Source: Candidatus Latescibacterota bacterium (GTDB lineage: Bacteria; Krumholzibacteriota; Krumholzibacteriia; JACNKJ01). From it: DNA of 64,000 nucleotides. Shown here in pieces: positions 50,094 to 58,134 of the stretch; within the stretch, counting starts at the first letter, position 1, and each line of letters starts with the position of its first letter. The notes beneath the pieces are model-generated. The model searched no databases. It had not been told where the DNA came from and saw only the letters and a list, made by a program, of their open reading frames with translations. A program made the position numbers and the translations under genes. The stretch lies in the NCBI GenBank assembly GCA_020633725.1, contig JACKDC010000004.1, positions 186,001 to 250,000 on the forward strand, read 5' to 3'.

Positions 50094-51056
50094 ATGATCC
50101 GCACATCGTCCGTCATGAAGAGCGTCCTGCTCATCTCCGCCCTGTGCCTCCCGCTGCCCGCCCTCGCGCTGGGCGGCGCGGGGGTCGCCGCCGGGGACTT
50201 CCTGGAAGTGCCGGTGGGGGCCCGGAGCATGGCCATGGGCGGCGCGACGGGCTCCGTCCCCGGGGACGTCTCGGCGCTCTTCCGCAACCCGGCCCTCCTC
50301 GCGGGCGACGGCGGCCAGCGGCTCTACTTCGGCCACCAGGAGTGGTACCAGGGCCTCCAGCACGAGACGGCGCTGCTGGCCCTCGGCCTGCCGGGACGTC
50401 TGGGCAGCGCCGCCGTCCACGCCCGCTATCTGCACCTGGCGCCGCTGCCGGCTTACGACTCGAGCCTGCAGCTGGTGGGCGAGGTGGATGTCTACGACCT
50501 CGCCGTCGGCCTCAGCTGGGCGCGCCGCTTCGCCCGCCGCGTGGATCTGGGCGCGAGCGTCCACAACGTGCAGGAGTACCTGGCCGGCGCGGTGGGGCGG
50601 GGCTGGGCCTACGACGTGGGCGTCGGCCTGGTGGCCTCGGGGTTCTACTGGAGCGCGGCGGCCCGCAATCTGGGCGCCGGCCTGGACTACGAAGGCGAGC
50701 ACCTGGAGCTGGAGCAGGAGTACAGCCTGGGCGCGGCCCGCTACCTGCCGGCGCTGAACACCATCGCCAGCCTCGAGCTGCGCCAGCCCCGGTACTGGGG
50801 CGCCAGTGTGCGCGGGGGTGTCGAGACCCTGGTGGCCGACCGGCTCGTCCTGCGCGCGGGCTACGCCTACACCGCCGAGCTCGACGACGCGCCGGGTCTG
50901 CCCAGTTTCGGCCTTGGCGTCCTGCTGGGGGGAATCGGCCTCGACTACTCCTTCCAGAGCCAGCAGCACCTGGGCGAAGTGCACAGCCTGGGCGTGCGAT
51001 TCGTCGGTCCTCGCGCGCCGGCCTCCCCCTACCGCTACTTCCGCCCCAGCATCTAG
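50094..51056 (+). CDS. PorV/PorQ-family outer-membrane beta-barrel protein
   Basis: A 320-residue outer-membrane protein. Signal peptide about 1-24 (LPALA). The family-defining start of the barrel is FLEVPVGARSMAMGGATGSVPGDVSALFRNPALLA (about 37-71), followed by alternating beta-strands to the C-terminus. PorV and PorQ belong to type IX secretion and surface-protein handling in Bacteroidota. Related barrels are widespread in FCB phyla without a complete T9SS. Together with the FlgD-like tails on four proteins in this window, it suggests a sorting system of that kind. No other por genes are present here. ATG 50094 has GAGG upstream. A second in-frame ATG at 50115 is possible. Confidence 0.85.
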   Translation: MIRTSSVMKSVLLISALCLPLPALALGGAGVAAGDFLEVPVGARSMAMGGATGSVPGDVSALFRNPALLAGDGGQRLYFGHQEWYQGLQHETALLALGLPGRLGSAAVHARYLHLAPLPAYDSSLQLVGEVDVYDLAVGLSWARRFARRVDLGASVHNVQEYLAGAVGRGWAYDVGVGLVASGFYWSAAARNLGAGLDYEGEHLELEQEYSLGAARYLPALNTIASLELRQPRYWGASVRGGVETLVADRLVLRAGYAYTAELDDAPGLPSFGLGVLLGGIGLDYSFQSQQHLGEVHSLGVRFVGPRAPASPYRYFRPSI

Positions 51057-51177
51057 GGGTGACCGCACCCGGTACCGCAAGCGGCGGGAGGGTGGGGGAT
51101 TCCCGCCTTACCTCCCCCTTTTTCCTGAATTGATCGCCCCTTCTTCTTATATTTTCGTGATTTAGCTTGCCGTGACC

Positions 51178-51206
51178 TTGTGGGGTAAGGGGGGGGATGA
51201 TATACT
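51178..51206 (+). promoter_or_regulatory. Strong promoter of the sugar-transferase gene
   Basis: TTGTGG at 51178-51183, a 17-bp spacer, then TATACT at 51201-51206. The -10 is preceded by TGA (extended -10). Start near 51213, leaving a leader of about 270 nt before the ATG at 51483. Confidence 0.7.
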
Positions 51207-51212
51207 CTCCCC

Positions 51213-51482
51213 CGGTGCGGTACACCCGCGCCATCCGGGATGGATCCCGAAGTGGAGACAGAGACCCGGCGGGTGAGAGCGGTCGTTGGGAGTAGCGCGC
51301 GGCTCTACCCTTCCGGTGCCGTTGAAGGAACAGGGGGGAAGCGTACGGCTCACCCTGGTTTTTTTTAGCCAGGATGTCCTCACAGAAGTGTGAGGACCGT
51401 TACATCAGAGGGCGGAGCGACTTGGTACTCTGATTGCGTCAACGACGAAGCAGCGCGCAGACAACAACAGGCGTGGTCCGAG
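51213..51482 (+). ncRNA. Long structured 5' leader of the sugar-transferase gene
   Basis: About 270 nt between the promoter and the coding start. Visible pairings are: CACCCGC (51223-51229) with GCGGGTG (51269-51275); a nested CGGGA/TCCCG hairpin near 51234-51250; GGGTgAGAGC (51271-51280) with GCTCTACCC (51302-51310); CCTGGTT/AGCCAGG around a T-rich loop (51354-51373); and TCCTCACA-GAAG-TGTGAGGA (51377-51396). The first and third share GGGTG, so they exclude one another, as in switch-type leaders. It matches no riboswitch class I can recognise. The in-frame GTG at 51390 lies inside the last hairpin, which argues against it as the start. Confidence 0.5.
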
Positions 51483-52316
51483 ATGAAGAAGACAGTCTTC
51501 GCTGATGATTTCCTGGAGTCGTTCCGCAGCAAGGGACGCCCGGAGCTCAGCACGGTCATCGATCCCGAGGCGGATCCGACGCTGAACTGGCTCAGCCGGC
51601 ACAGCGATCGGAAGCACATCCCCAACGAGCGGCACCTCAGCCCGCTCACCCGGCGTGCGATCCGGCTCTTCGACATCGTGGCCTCGAGCTCGGCGCTGAT
51701 CCTCCTCAGCCCGCTCTTCCTGATCCTGGCGACTCTCATCAAGCTGGAGAGCCGCGGTCCGGTGATCTACCGGCAGGTCCGGACGGGCCTCAACCTGCGC
51801 ACGAACGACCGCCGTCGGAACGGCAACATCCGCGTGCTCGACGAGCGCCGCCGGAACGATCGCCGCCAGGCGCCCGTGCCCGGCAAGCCGTTCGAGATCT
51901 ACAAGTTCAGGAGCATGGTCTCCGACGCGGAGAAGAACGGCATCCAGCTGGCCAAGAAGAACGACGCCCGCATCACGCGTCTGGGCAAGCTGATGCGCCG
52001 CACCCGCATGGACGAGCTGCCGCAGTTCTGGAACGTGCTGCGCGGCGACATGAGCATCGTGGGCCCCCGTCCCGAGCGGCCGGAGATCATCGCCTACCTC
52101 GAGGAGCAGATCCCCGGCTACACCGAGCGCCTGGGCGTGAAGCCCGGCATCACTGGCCTGGCCCAGATCCGCAATGGCTACGACACGGACCTGGAGCACA
52201 TCCGCCGCAAGATCACCCTGGATCGCTACTACATCCAGAAGTGCTCGCTGACGAACGATCTGAAGATCATCGTCCGGACCCTGCGGGTGGTCGTGCGCGG
52301 CGAAGGCGCGATGTAG
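51483..52316 (+). CDS. Undecaprenyl-phosphate sugar (priming) transferase
   Basis: A 277-residue bacterial sugar transferase of the WbaP/PglC-type C-terminal domain. It should start the repeat unit by transferring a sugar-1-phosphate to undecaprenyl phosphate. RRAIRLFDIVASSSALILLSPLFLILATLIKLESRGPVIYRQ carries the membrane re-entrant helix. KPFEIYKFRSM, RLGKLMRRTRMDELPQFWNVLRGDMSIVGPRPERPE and GITGLAQI are diagnostic. An Arg/Asn-rich insert of about 30 residues (TNDRRRNGN ... RRRNDRRQ) sits before the IYKFRSM motif. ATG 51483 is preferred over GTG 51390. The ribosome-binding site is weak. Ends at a clear terminator. Confidence 0.9.
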   Translation: MKKTVFADDFLESFRSKGRPELSTVIDPEADPTLNWLSRHSDRKHIPNERHLSPLTRRAIRLFDIVASSSALILLSPLFLILATLIKLESRGPVIYRQVRTGLNLRTNDRRRNGNIRVLDERRRNDRRQAPVPGKPFEIYKFRSMVSDAEKNGIQLAKKNDARITRLGKLMRRTRMDELPQFWNVLRGDMSIVGPRPERPEIIAYLEEQIPGYTERLGVKPGITGLAQIRNGYDTDLEHIRRKITLDRYYIQKCSLTNDLKIIVRTLRVVVRGEGAM

Positions 52317-52344
52317 GAATCCACTACAACTCAGTGAGTTAGGG

Positions 52345-52373
52345 CAGCACAGCCAGGCCGGCTGTGCTGTTTT
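52345..52373 (+). terminator. Rho-independent terminator after the sugar transferase
   Basis: A 10-bp stem CAGCACAGCC (52345-52354) / GGCTGTGCTG (52360-52369), 5-nt loop, then TTTT. Confidence 0.85.
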
Positions 52374-52374
52374 G

Positions 52375-52511
52375 CTTGTGCCGCCGAGAATGTGGCTGCC
52401 CCTCGGGCCACCTGATCTTGGGGTCGAGGGGCTGAGATCGGTCCAGATCTTGGGGGCCGTCGGGGAGCACGGCCGCCTGGAGGGGGCCAGCAACATTCTC
52501 CGCGGCACAAG
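52375..52511. ncRNA. 137-bp fold-back element, possible structured RNA
   Basis: Terminal arms CTTGTGCCGCCGAGAATGT (52375-52393) and ACATTCTCCGCGGCACAAG (52493-52511) pair at 18 of 19 positions. Pairing continues inward: GGC-ug-CCCCTC with GAGGGG-GCC. Inner hairpins include GGCCGT/ACGGCC around 52456-52475. It has no open reading frame and no target-site duplication. It begins 2 bp after the terminator T-run. It could be a small RNA of the 6S type or a miniature inverted-repeat element. Strand unknown. Confidence 0.45.
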
Positions 52512-52549
52512 GTGATTGTCAGGATTGGGGCGCCCGACGGGCTGGAGGC

Positions 52550-53050
52550 CTAGAGGCTCAGGGGATTGTCAGGCACCGGGGACAGCTTCAACTCCTGCAC
52601 GCCCCAGGCGCGCGCGCTCTCCCGGTCGGGGAACCAGATGTCCGCGCGGCTGCGGTAGCGGGCGTTCATGGCGTCCTCCACCACGAACTCGCCCACGCCC
52701 TCCACGTGCACCCTGTCGCCCCAGTCGAAGGGCGCGTCCGGGTTGTAGCGGCGGAGCATGTCGCGGCTCAGGGCGATGATCCCGTGCCGGACCGTCGTGT
52801 TGGCCGCAGTGATGGTGGGGGTGGAGTCGCACTGATCGCGGGTGCTGGAGTAGCCGGTCACGGTGACGTTGTAGACCGGGGCGCCGTCGAGGCCCATGTA
52901 CTCGTCCACGGCGCGCCAGTCGGCGGAGCGCGCATGGACGGGCGCCGCCTCCGGCGGCGGCCCATGCAGAGCGCTGCGCCAGCTGTCGGCGGGGCGGAGG
53001 CCGAGGGAAAGTACCAGGGCCAGGATGGGTGTGAGTGTGGCTTTCATCAT
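52550..53050 (-). CDS. Exported 3D-domain (double-psi beta-barrel) protein
   Basis: A 166-residue exported protein. Signal-like N-terminus (ATLTPILALVLSLGL). The 3D domain covers about residues 60-150: VTVTGYSSTRDQCDSTPTITAANTTV, HGIIALSRDML, FDWGDRVHVEGVGEFVVEDAMNARY and DIWFPDRESARAWG. The conserved Asp residues (QCDST, VEDAM, RADIWF) are those of the MltA/YabE-type barrel, so a cell-wall lytic or peptidoglycan-binding role is likely. ATG 53050 is used; the second Met is adjacent. A lone gene on the minus strand. Confidence 0.85.
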   Translation of the reverse strand: MMKATLTPILALVLSLGLRPADSWRSALHGPPPEAAPVHARSADWRAVDEYMGLDGAPVYNVTVTGYSSTRDQCDSTPTITAANTTVRHGIIALSRDMLRRYNPDAPFDWGDRVHVEGVGEFVVEDAMNARYRSRADIWFPDRESARAWGVQELKLSPVPDNPLSL

Positions 53051-53232
53051 TGGTTGATTTTGAGGGGGTGAGCCACCATTCTACCTGTCCCGGGCAACCC
53101 AGGTCAAGCCGTCGGCAGAATAATTCCGCTGCCGTGGAATGATTGGCAAGCATTATGCATCATAGGGAAGCTTCGGAGCATCTCGGGGTGATTTTTCCGA
53201 CTTCCCTGCGGGGACTGCCCAGCGAGTTCGTC
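53051..53232. other. Divergent region before the nucleotidase gene
   Basis: A 182-bp gap. An in-frame extension from ATG 53155 exists, but its codons have AT-rich third positions, unlike every real gene here. I treat it as untranslated or promoter DNA. No clear -35/-10 pair was found. Confidence 0.4.
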
Positions 53233-54708
53233 ATGCACAGCGCGCCCGACCTTCCTTTCCGCCTGCCGCCGGTGGCCAGCCACCGCTTCGAGCAGTTCAT
53301 CGAGAAGCGCCACCGCATCTTCGTGAACCGCAACCTCCGCATGAGCAGCGTCCGCTGGGTGGGCTTCGACATGGACCACACCCTGGCGCTCTACAACCGC
53401 AACTTCATCGAGGCGCTGGTCTTCGACATGGCCAAGGAGGTGCTGGTCGCCGAGGGCGGCTACACGTCGGCCCTGCGGAGCGTGCGCTACGACCCCGACT
53501 TCGGGATTCGCGGCCTGGTGGTCGACAAGGAGCGGGGAAACATCCTGAAGGTCGACAAGTTCCACTACGTGGCCGAGGCGTTCCACGGTCGCGAGCGGGT
53601 GGACAAGGAGACCCGCAAGGCCCTCTACACCGGCGGCAGCCTGCGCCTGTCCGGCGAGCGCTTCTGGAGCAACGACACGCTCTTCGGCCTGCCGGAAATC
53701 TCGCTCTACGCCGGGGTGGTGGAGGCGCTGGAGGCCACGGGGCAGGGCGAGCCCGACTACCGGCGGCTCTTCGACGACATCCGCAACTCCGTCGATCAGG
53801 TCCACCGGGACGGCAGCCTCAAGGCCGTCGTCCTCGAGCGCCTGGGCGAGTGCTTCCTGCGCGATCCGCGCCTGCCCGCCGCGCTGGAGAAGCTGCGCCG
53901 GGAGGGCAAGAAGCTCTTCCTGCTCACGAACTCCGACTTCGCCTACACGGACGCCGTGCTGCGCTACGTTCTGGCCGACGGCATCCTGGACCGGCCCTGG
54001 TGGTCCTACTTCGACCTGCTGGTGACGGACTCGCAGAAGCCGGGCTTCTTCGCCGGAGACGCGCCCTGGGCGGACGGGCGCGGCGACTGCCACGGCACCC
54101 CCTGCTTCGCCGGCGGCAACGTCGCGCTGCTCGAGCAGCAGCTCGGCGCGGCCGGCGACGAGATCCTCTACGTCGGCGATCACATCTACGGGGACATCCT
54201 GCGCAGCAAGAAGAGCGTCGGCTGGCGGACGTTGATGGTGGTCGAGGAACTCGAGCACGAGATCCGCGCCACCGAGGAGAGCAGCGCGGACAACGCGCGC
54301 ATCGACGGCCTGCAGGTGGAGAACGAGGGCATCCTCACGCGGCTGCTGGAGGTGCGCGAGGCGCTCGAGGCCGGCCGCGACACCAAGCTGACGCGCTACC
54401 GCTCCCTGCCGCCCGAGGACCTGAAGGCGCTGGACGACCGTCTCGCCGCGCTCACCGGCGAGGAGCACAACCTCGACCGCCAGCTCACGGCCAATCTGCT
54501 GGCGATCCGGGCCATCGAGCTGGAGATCCGCCAGCGCTTCAACCCCTTCTGGGGCCCGCTCTGCAAGGTGGACAGCGAGCTCAGCCGCTTCGGGGACCAG
54601 ATGGGGGACTTCGCCTGCGTCTACACCGCGCGGGTCAGCAACCTGCTCTTCTACCCGCCTGACAAGTACTTCCTCAGCCCCGAGGAATTCCTCCCGCACG
54701 AGCTCTAG
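53233..54708 (+). CDS. HAD-superfamily 5'-nucleotidase (NT5C2/HAD-IG family)
   Basis: A 491-residue cytoplasmic HAD phosphatase of the purine 5'-nucleotidase (HAD-IG, TIGR02244-like) family, expected to dephosphorylate purine nucleotides. Motif I is VGFDMDHTLALY with nucleophile Asp46 and Asp48. Motif II is LFLLTNSDF. The motif III/IV region is VTDSQKPGFF and YVGDHIYGDILRSKK. The C-terminal helical extension (EEHNLDRQLTANLLAIRAIELEIRQRFNPFWGPLCK) is typical. I start at ATG 53233 because upstream codons have atypical GC3; ATG 53155 is the alternative. It converges with a minus-strand gene after 6 bp. Confidence 0.92.
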   Translation: MHSAPDLPFRLPPVASHRFEQFIEKRHRIFVNRNLRMSSVRWVGFDMDHTLALYNRNFIEALVFDMAKEVLVAEGGYTSALRSVRYDPDFGIRGLVVDKERGNILKVDKFHYVAEAFHGRERVDKETRKALYTGGSLRLSGERFWSNDTLFGLPEISLYAGVVEALEATGQGEPDYRRLFDDIRNSVDQVHRDGSLKAVVLERLGECFLRDPRLPAALEKLRREGKKLFLLTNSDFAYTDAVLRYVLADGILDRPWWSYFDLLVTDSQKPGFFAGDAPWADGRGDCHGTPCFAGGNVALLEQQLGAAGDEILYVGDHIYGDILRSKKSVGWRTLMVVEELEHEIRATEESSADNARIDGLQVENEGILTRLLEVREALEAGRDTKLTRYRSLPPEDLKALDDRLAALTGEEHNLDRQLTANLLAIRAIELEIRQRFNPFWGPLCKVDSELSRFGDQMGDFACVYTARVSNLLFYPPDKYFLSPEEFLPHEL

Positions 54709-54714
54709 CGACGG

Positions 54715-55515
54715 CTAGTGGATGTAGAGCGGCAGGTCCAGCCGGAAGGCGATCCGCAGCGCGCGGTGCATCCAGCGGAACTGCAGATAGGTCGAGCAGC
54801 CGCGGCTGAGCTCGACCACGCGCTCCTCGCTGAGGTGCGCGTAGAGCAGGCCCGACAGGAAGTCCAGGTAGATGCTCACCAGCTCCCGCGGCACCTCGCG
54901 GCTGTAGCCGGTGTCAGCGGAGCCGGGGGAGCTCATGCCCAGCAGCGCGTGGAGGATGTGATCCGTGCTGATGCCGTCGCCGGCGCGCTCGAGCGGCACG
55001 GGTTCGGCGCGCTCGAGCAGACGGCTGCCGCCGCGCAGCTCGGTGCTGCGCAGGCGGGCGACCGGGGCGCCGTCGAAGGGGGAATCGCTGCGCAGGATGA
55101 GGCTGAGCAGCGTCGGCCACTCCTCCGGGCCGAGGCGGTCGATCACGCGCTGCAGCCGCTCGGCGGCGAACTCTTCGAAGCTCGCGAGCAACGGGTAGTT
55201 GATGCGCCCCACGCAGCCGAACTCGTCGGCTTCGGGGTCGAGGTTGGCCGGGCAGTCGCGACAGAGCGCCAGGCGCTCGCCGATGCGACCGCCGACCTCG
55301 CGCACGTCCTCGACGGTGAAGCGCTGCACCTCCACGGCCTCGCCCTTGTAGGCGGGCATCTGCCACTCCTTGTCCTCGAGCCCGCGCCGGCCGAGTTCGG
55401 GGTGGTCGCGGAGATACTTGTGGATCATGTAGAGGAAGGTCCAGCGGCGCAGACCGGCCTCGCCGAGCTCCTCGCGATTCCTGCAGAGGTGGGGGATGGC
55501 GTAGTCGATGCCCAA
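54715..55515 (-). CDS. Hypothetical protein
   Basis: A 266-residue soluble, mostly helical protein. I recognise no family. A cysteine motif CRDCPANLDPEADEFGCVG (about 78-96) may bind metal. Another Cys-containing motif occurs near the C-terminus (SRGCSTYLQFRWMHRALRIAF). The TTG at 55515 is chosen as start, with AGGGG about 7 nt upstream; no ATG fits. It lies 22 bp after the LolC/E-type permease in the same direction and is probably the last gene of that operon. Charged surface, no signal peptide. Confidence 0.7.
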   Translation of the reverse strand: MGIDYAIPHLCRNREELGEAGLRRWTFLYMIHKYLRDHPELGRRGLEDKEWQMPAYKGEAVEVQRFTVEDVREVGGRIGERLALCRDCPANLDPEADEFGCVGRINYPLLASFEEFAAERLQRVIDRLGPEEWPTLLSLILRSDSPFDGAPVARLRSTELRGGSRLLERAEPVPLERAGDGISTDHILHALLGMSSPGSADTGYSREVPRELVSIYLDFLSGLLYAHLSEERVVELSRGCSTYLQFRWMHRALRIAFRLDLPLYIH

Positions 55516-55537
55516 GGGAGCCCCTTTTGGCGCGGCG

Positions 55538-56818
55538 CTAGACGGCCCGGATCGCCGCGATGGGATCCAGGCGTGCCGCCTCCCAGCCGGGATAGAGGGT
55601 GGCCAGCAGGCAGACGCCCAGGGTAATTGACCCCACCAGCAGGAAGTCAACGGGATTCAGCAGGATCGGCACCGTTTCCAGCACGAAGAGATCCCAGGGG
55701 ATGTGCAGCGGATGCCGCTGCAGCCAGAGCCCCAGCAGCCAGCCGCCGCCGAGGCCCGCGCCCACGCCCATCAGGCCCACCAGCCAGCCCTGCAGCACCA
55801 CCAGACCCATGATCCCGCGACGGCTCAGCCCCAGCGTGCGCAGGATGCCCAGCTCGGCCCGCTTCGCGCTGACCATGAGCGTCAGCGCGCTGATGATCCC
55901 GAGGCTCGCCACCGAGACCGTGAGCAGGAGGAAGAGGTACATCATCGCTTTCTCGCGGTGCATGGCGTCGAAGAGCACGCGGTTGCGCTCCTGCCAGGTC
56001 ACGGCGCGATAGCCCGCGAGCGCGGGCAGGGCCAGCAGGCTGTCCGCCACCCGTCCGGCCCGCTCGGGGCGCAGGCAGCGCACGCCGATGCCCTGCGCCT
56101 CGCCCACGACCTGCAGGAACTCCGCGCAGCGATCGAGTTCGGCGAAGGCCCGCGTGGCGTTGAACTCGTAGAGGCCGGCGTCCACGAGGCCCACCAGGCG
56201 GAACCACGCCTCGCGGCCGCGCAGGGAGTCCAGCGAACTCGTGGCCGCGCTGATGTCCGGCACCAGCAGGCGCAGACGGTCGCCGAGGCCCACCTGCAGG
56301 TTCGTCGCGAGTTCCTCGCCCAGCAGGATGCCTGGCTCGGCGCCATCGCCGCCGGGCAGCACCCAGCCCTCGTGGGGGGCGAAGCCGGTGAAGTCGGGAT
56401 AGGAGAGGGCGAGGACGTCCGTGACCGCCGCCTCGCGCTCCGGGTCGATGCCGGTGAGGGTGGCCGTCTCCAGGCGCTCGCGGCCGTCCATGCCGCGGCT
56501 CACCACCAGCACCTCGGAGCGCACGAAGGGCGCCGCCGCGGCGACGCCCGGCTCGGCCTCCACCGCGGCGAGCAGCGGGCCGACGTCGACGATCGCCCCG
56601 CTGCCGCCCGGCTGCAGCTCCACGTGGGCTTCACCGTCGTTGATGAGACGCTGCAGCTCGTGCTCGAGTCCGTTCATCACCGAGAGGATCACGGTGAGCG
56701 CCAGCACGCCCACGAGGATGCCCCCCATCGCGACGAGGGCCGTCATGGTGACGGCCCTCCCGCGTCGAGGACTTCCGAGTTGCCTGAGGGCGAGGAACCA
56801 GGTCAGGCCCGTTGCCAT
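55538..56818 (-). CDS. LolC/LolE-type ABC transporter permease (FtsX/MacB family)
   Basis: A 426-residue inner-membrane permease of the lipoprotein-releasing type. One N-terminal transmembrane helix (VTMTALVAMGGILVGVLALTVILSVMNGLE) begins the Lol-like layout. A large periplasmic MacB_PCD-like domain (about 50-265) follows. Three C-terminal helices then follow, with the FtsX motif SAKRAELGILRTLGLSRRGIMGLVVLQGWLVGLMGVGAGLGGGWLLG and the tail LYPGWEAARLDPIAAIRAV. It is predicted to extract lipoproteins from the inner membrane or drive a related export. No LolD-type ATPase gene is adjacent in the window. Starts 9 bp after the TPR gene stop. Confidence 0.9.
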   Translation of the reverse strand: MATGLTWFLALRQLGSPRRGRAVTMTALVAMGGILVGVLALTVILSVMNGLEHELQRLINDGEAHVELQPGGSGAIVDVGPLLAAVEAEPGVAAAAPFVRSEVLVVSRGMDGRERLETATLTGIDPEREAAVTDVLALSYPDFTGFAPHEGWVLPGGDGAEPGILLGEELATNLQVGLGDRLRLLVPDISAATSSLDSLRGREAWFRLVGLVDAGLYEFNATRAFAELDRCAEFLQVVGEAQGIGVRCLRPERAGRVADSLLALPALAGYRAVTWQERNRVLFDAMHREKAMMYLFLLLTVSVASLGIISALTLMVSAKRAELGILRTLGLSRRGIMGLVVLQGWLVGLMGVGAGLGGGWLLGLWLQRHPLHIPWDLFVLETVPILLNPVDFLLVGSITLGVCLLATLYPGWEAARLDPIAAIRAV

Positions 56819-56827
56819 CGGCCGGCG

Positions 56828-57970
56828 CTAGTTCTGTCCGGCCGCGGCGCGCTGGATCAGGTTCTCCTGGCGCTTGATCTCCGTCTGCGCGTAGCTGCCC
56901 CACTGGGGGTCGCCGGTCACCGACTCGAAGATGTCGAGGGCGTCCTCGTAGCGTCCCAGCTTCTCGTAGGCCTTGGCCTTGGTGCAGAGCAGGCCGGCGC
57001 GCTCGGTGCCGTCGGAGGTCAGCTTGAGGCCGGCGTCCACCACGCTGATCGCCTGGCTGGGGTCGCCCTCGTCGTTGAGGATGTTGCCGAGCCAGCGGTG
57101 GGGGAGGTTGTCCTTGGGACGGTCCTCGGCCTTCATGGTGCCGATCAGATTGACCGCGTGCTGCAGGTACTCCTGCGCGTCGCTCTTGCCGCCGGGGGTC
57201 TCGTTGTAGACGAGGCCCAGCATGAGGTTCAGGTTGTAGTCGTTGGGCTGCTCGGCGTAGGCCTTCTGCAGGTGCTCGAGCGCCTTGTCGTACTGCTGGC
57301 GGTTGAAGTAGAGCAGGCCCAGGTTGTAGCGGCCCTCCATCTTGTCCGGGTCGTAGCTGTAGGCCTTCTCCAGGTTGTCGATGGCCAGATCGTAGTTCTT
57401 CTTCTGGCGGTACAGCGTGCCGAGCGCGTAGTGCGCGCGCGCCAGCAGCGACGTGTCCTCGGTCTCCGTGTTGGTCACCTGGTTCAGCAGCTGCAGCGCG
57501 AGGTTCTTCTCGGCCTCGTTGCGCGAGCGCATGTAGAGCGTGGCGAGGTTCACCTTCGCGAAGCTGTTGCCGGGCTCGCAGCCGGGCTTGCCGCCCTTGC
57601 CGACGACTTCCTCGTAGGTCTGCTTCGCCCGCTCCTCGAGCTTCAGCGCGAGATAGACGTAGGCCAGGCTGTTGGTCACGGCGCAGTCCCCGGGGGACAG
57701 CTCATGGGCGGCCTCGTAGCCGGTCTTGGCGTTGCGCCAGTCCTGCAGCTGCATGGCGGCGCTGCCGAGGCCCTTGGCGGCATCCAGGTTCGTCTTGTCC
57801 GCGTTGAAGGCCTGGCGGAAGTCCGCGACGGCCTGCCGGTACATGCCGTTGCGGTAGTACTCCCCACCGCTGGCCACGAGCTGGTCCACATCGGAGGGCT
57901 GGGCCAGCAGGGGGGCGGCACTGAGTAGGAGCGCCAGGGCGCCCAGGATGGCTCGCTGCACAGTCTTCAT
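56828..57970 (-). CDS. Exported TPR-repeat protein
   Basis: A 380-residue exported protein. Signal peptide about 1-23 (LLLSAAPLLAQ). At least six to eight TPR units cover about residues 30-365, e.g. GEYYRNGMYRQAVADFRQAF, HYALGTLYRQKKNYDLAIDNLEKAYSYDPD and GLLYFNRQQYDKALEHLQKAYAEQPND. These use the W/LG/Y/A/F/A/P pattern. It is a periplasmic protein-protein scaffold; partner unknown. ATG 57970 has GAGGA 5 nt upstream. It is transcribed from the strong promoter at 58016-58044 and heads the three-gene operon with the LolC/E-like permease. Confidence 0.92.
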   Translation of the reverse strand: MKTVQRAILGALALLLSAAPLLAQPSDVDQLVASGGEYYRNGMYRQAVADFRQAFNADKTNLDAAKGLGSAAMQLQDWRNAKTGYEAAHELSPGDCAVTNSLAYVYLALKLEERAKQTYEEVVGKGGKPGCEPGNSFAKVNLATLYMRSRNEAEKNLALQLLNQVTNTETEDTSLLARAHYALGTLYRQKKNYDLAIDNLEKAYSYDPDKMEGRYNLGLLYFNRQQYDKALEHLQKAYAEQPNDYNLNLMLGLVYNETPGGKSDAQEYLQHAVNLIGTMKAEDRPKDNLPHRWLGNILNDEGDPSQAISVVDAGLKLTSDGTERAGLLCTKAKAYEKLGRYEDALDIFESVTGDPQWGSYAQTEIKRQENLIQRAAAGQN

Positions 57971-58015
57971 GATCGTCCTCGTTCGCAAGTGAATGTCCGT
58001 TACGGGGGCGGGGGC

Positions 58016-58044
58016 AATATACAGGAGCCCCAAAACCGGTTCAA
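58016..58044 (-). promoter_or_regulatory. Promoter of the TPR/LolC-type operon
   Basis: Minus strand TTGAAC (58044-58039), a 17-bp spacer, then TATATT (58021-58016). Start near 58009, leaving about 40 nt of leader. Confidence 0.7.
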
Positions 58045-58134
58045 CCCCGTGCCGTTTCACCAATTCGTTGCCTCGGAGTTCCCGGCCCCCCATATTTCCC
58101 GGGCCCGCCGCCTGACGGGCAGGAGTTCTCGACC

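Noticed and set aside
51390..51482. N-terminal extension of the sugar transferase from GTG 51390
   Set aside because: The GTG lies inside a stable hairpin (51377-51396), has no ribosome-binding site, and the extension has untypical codon use.
51213..51482. Known riboswitch class (c-di-GMP, cobalamin, c-di-AMP, glycine, SAM)
   Set aside because: None of the conserved core sequences of these classes that I know is present.
52375..52511. Insertion-sequence or MITE reading of the fold-back element
   Set aside because: No target-site duplication and no transposase; only one copy in the window. Kept as a structured-RNA candidate, but not called mobile.
53155..53232. N-terminal extension of the nucleotidase from ATG 53155
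   Set aside because: The first half of its codons ends mostly in A or T, unlike real genes here. The family core starts downstream of ATG 53233.
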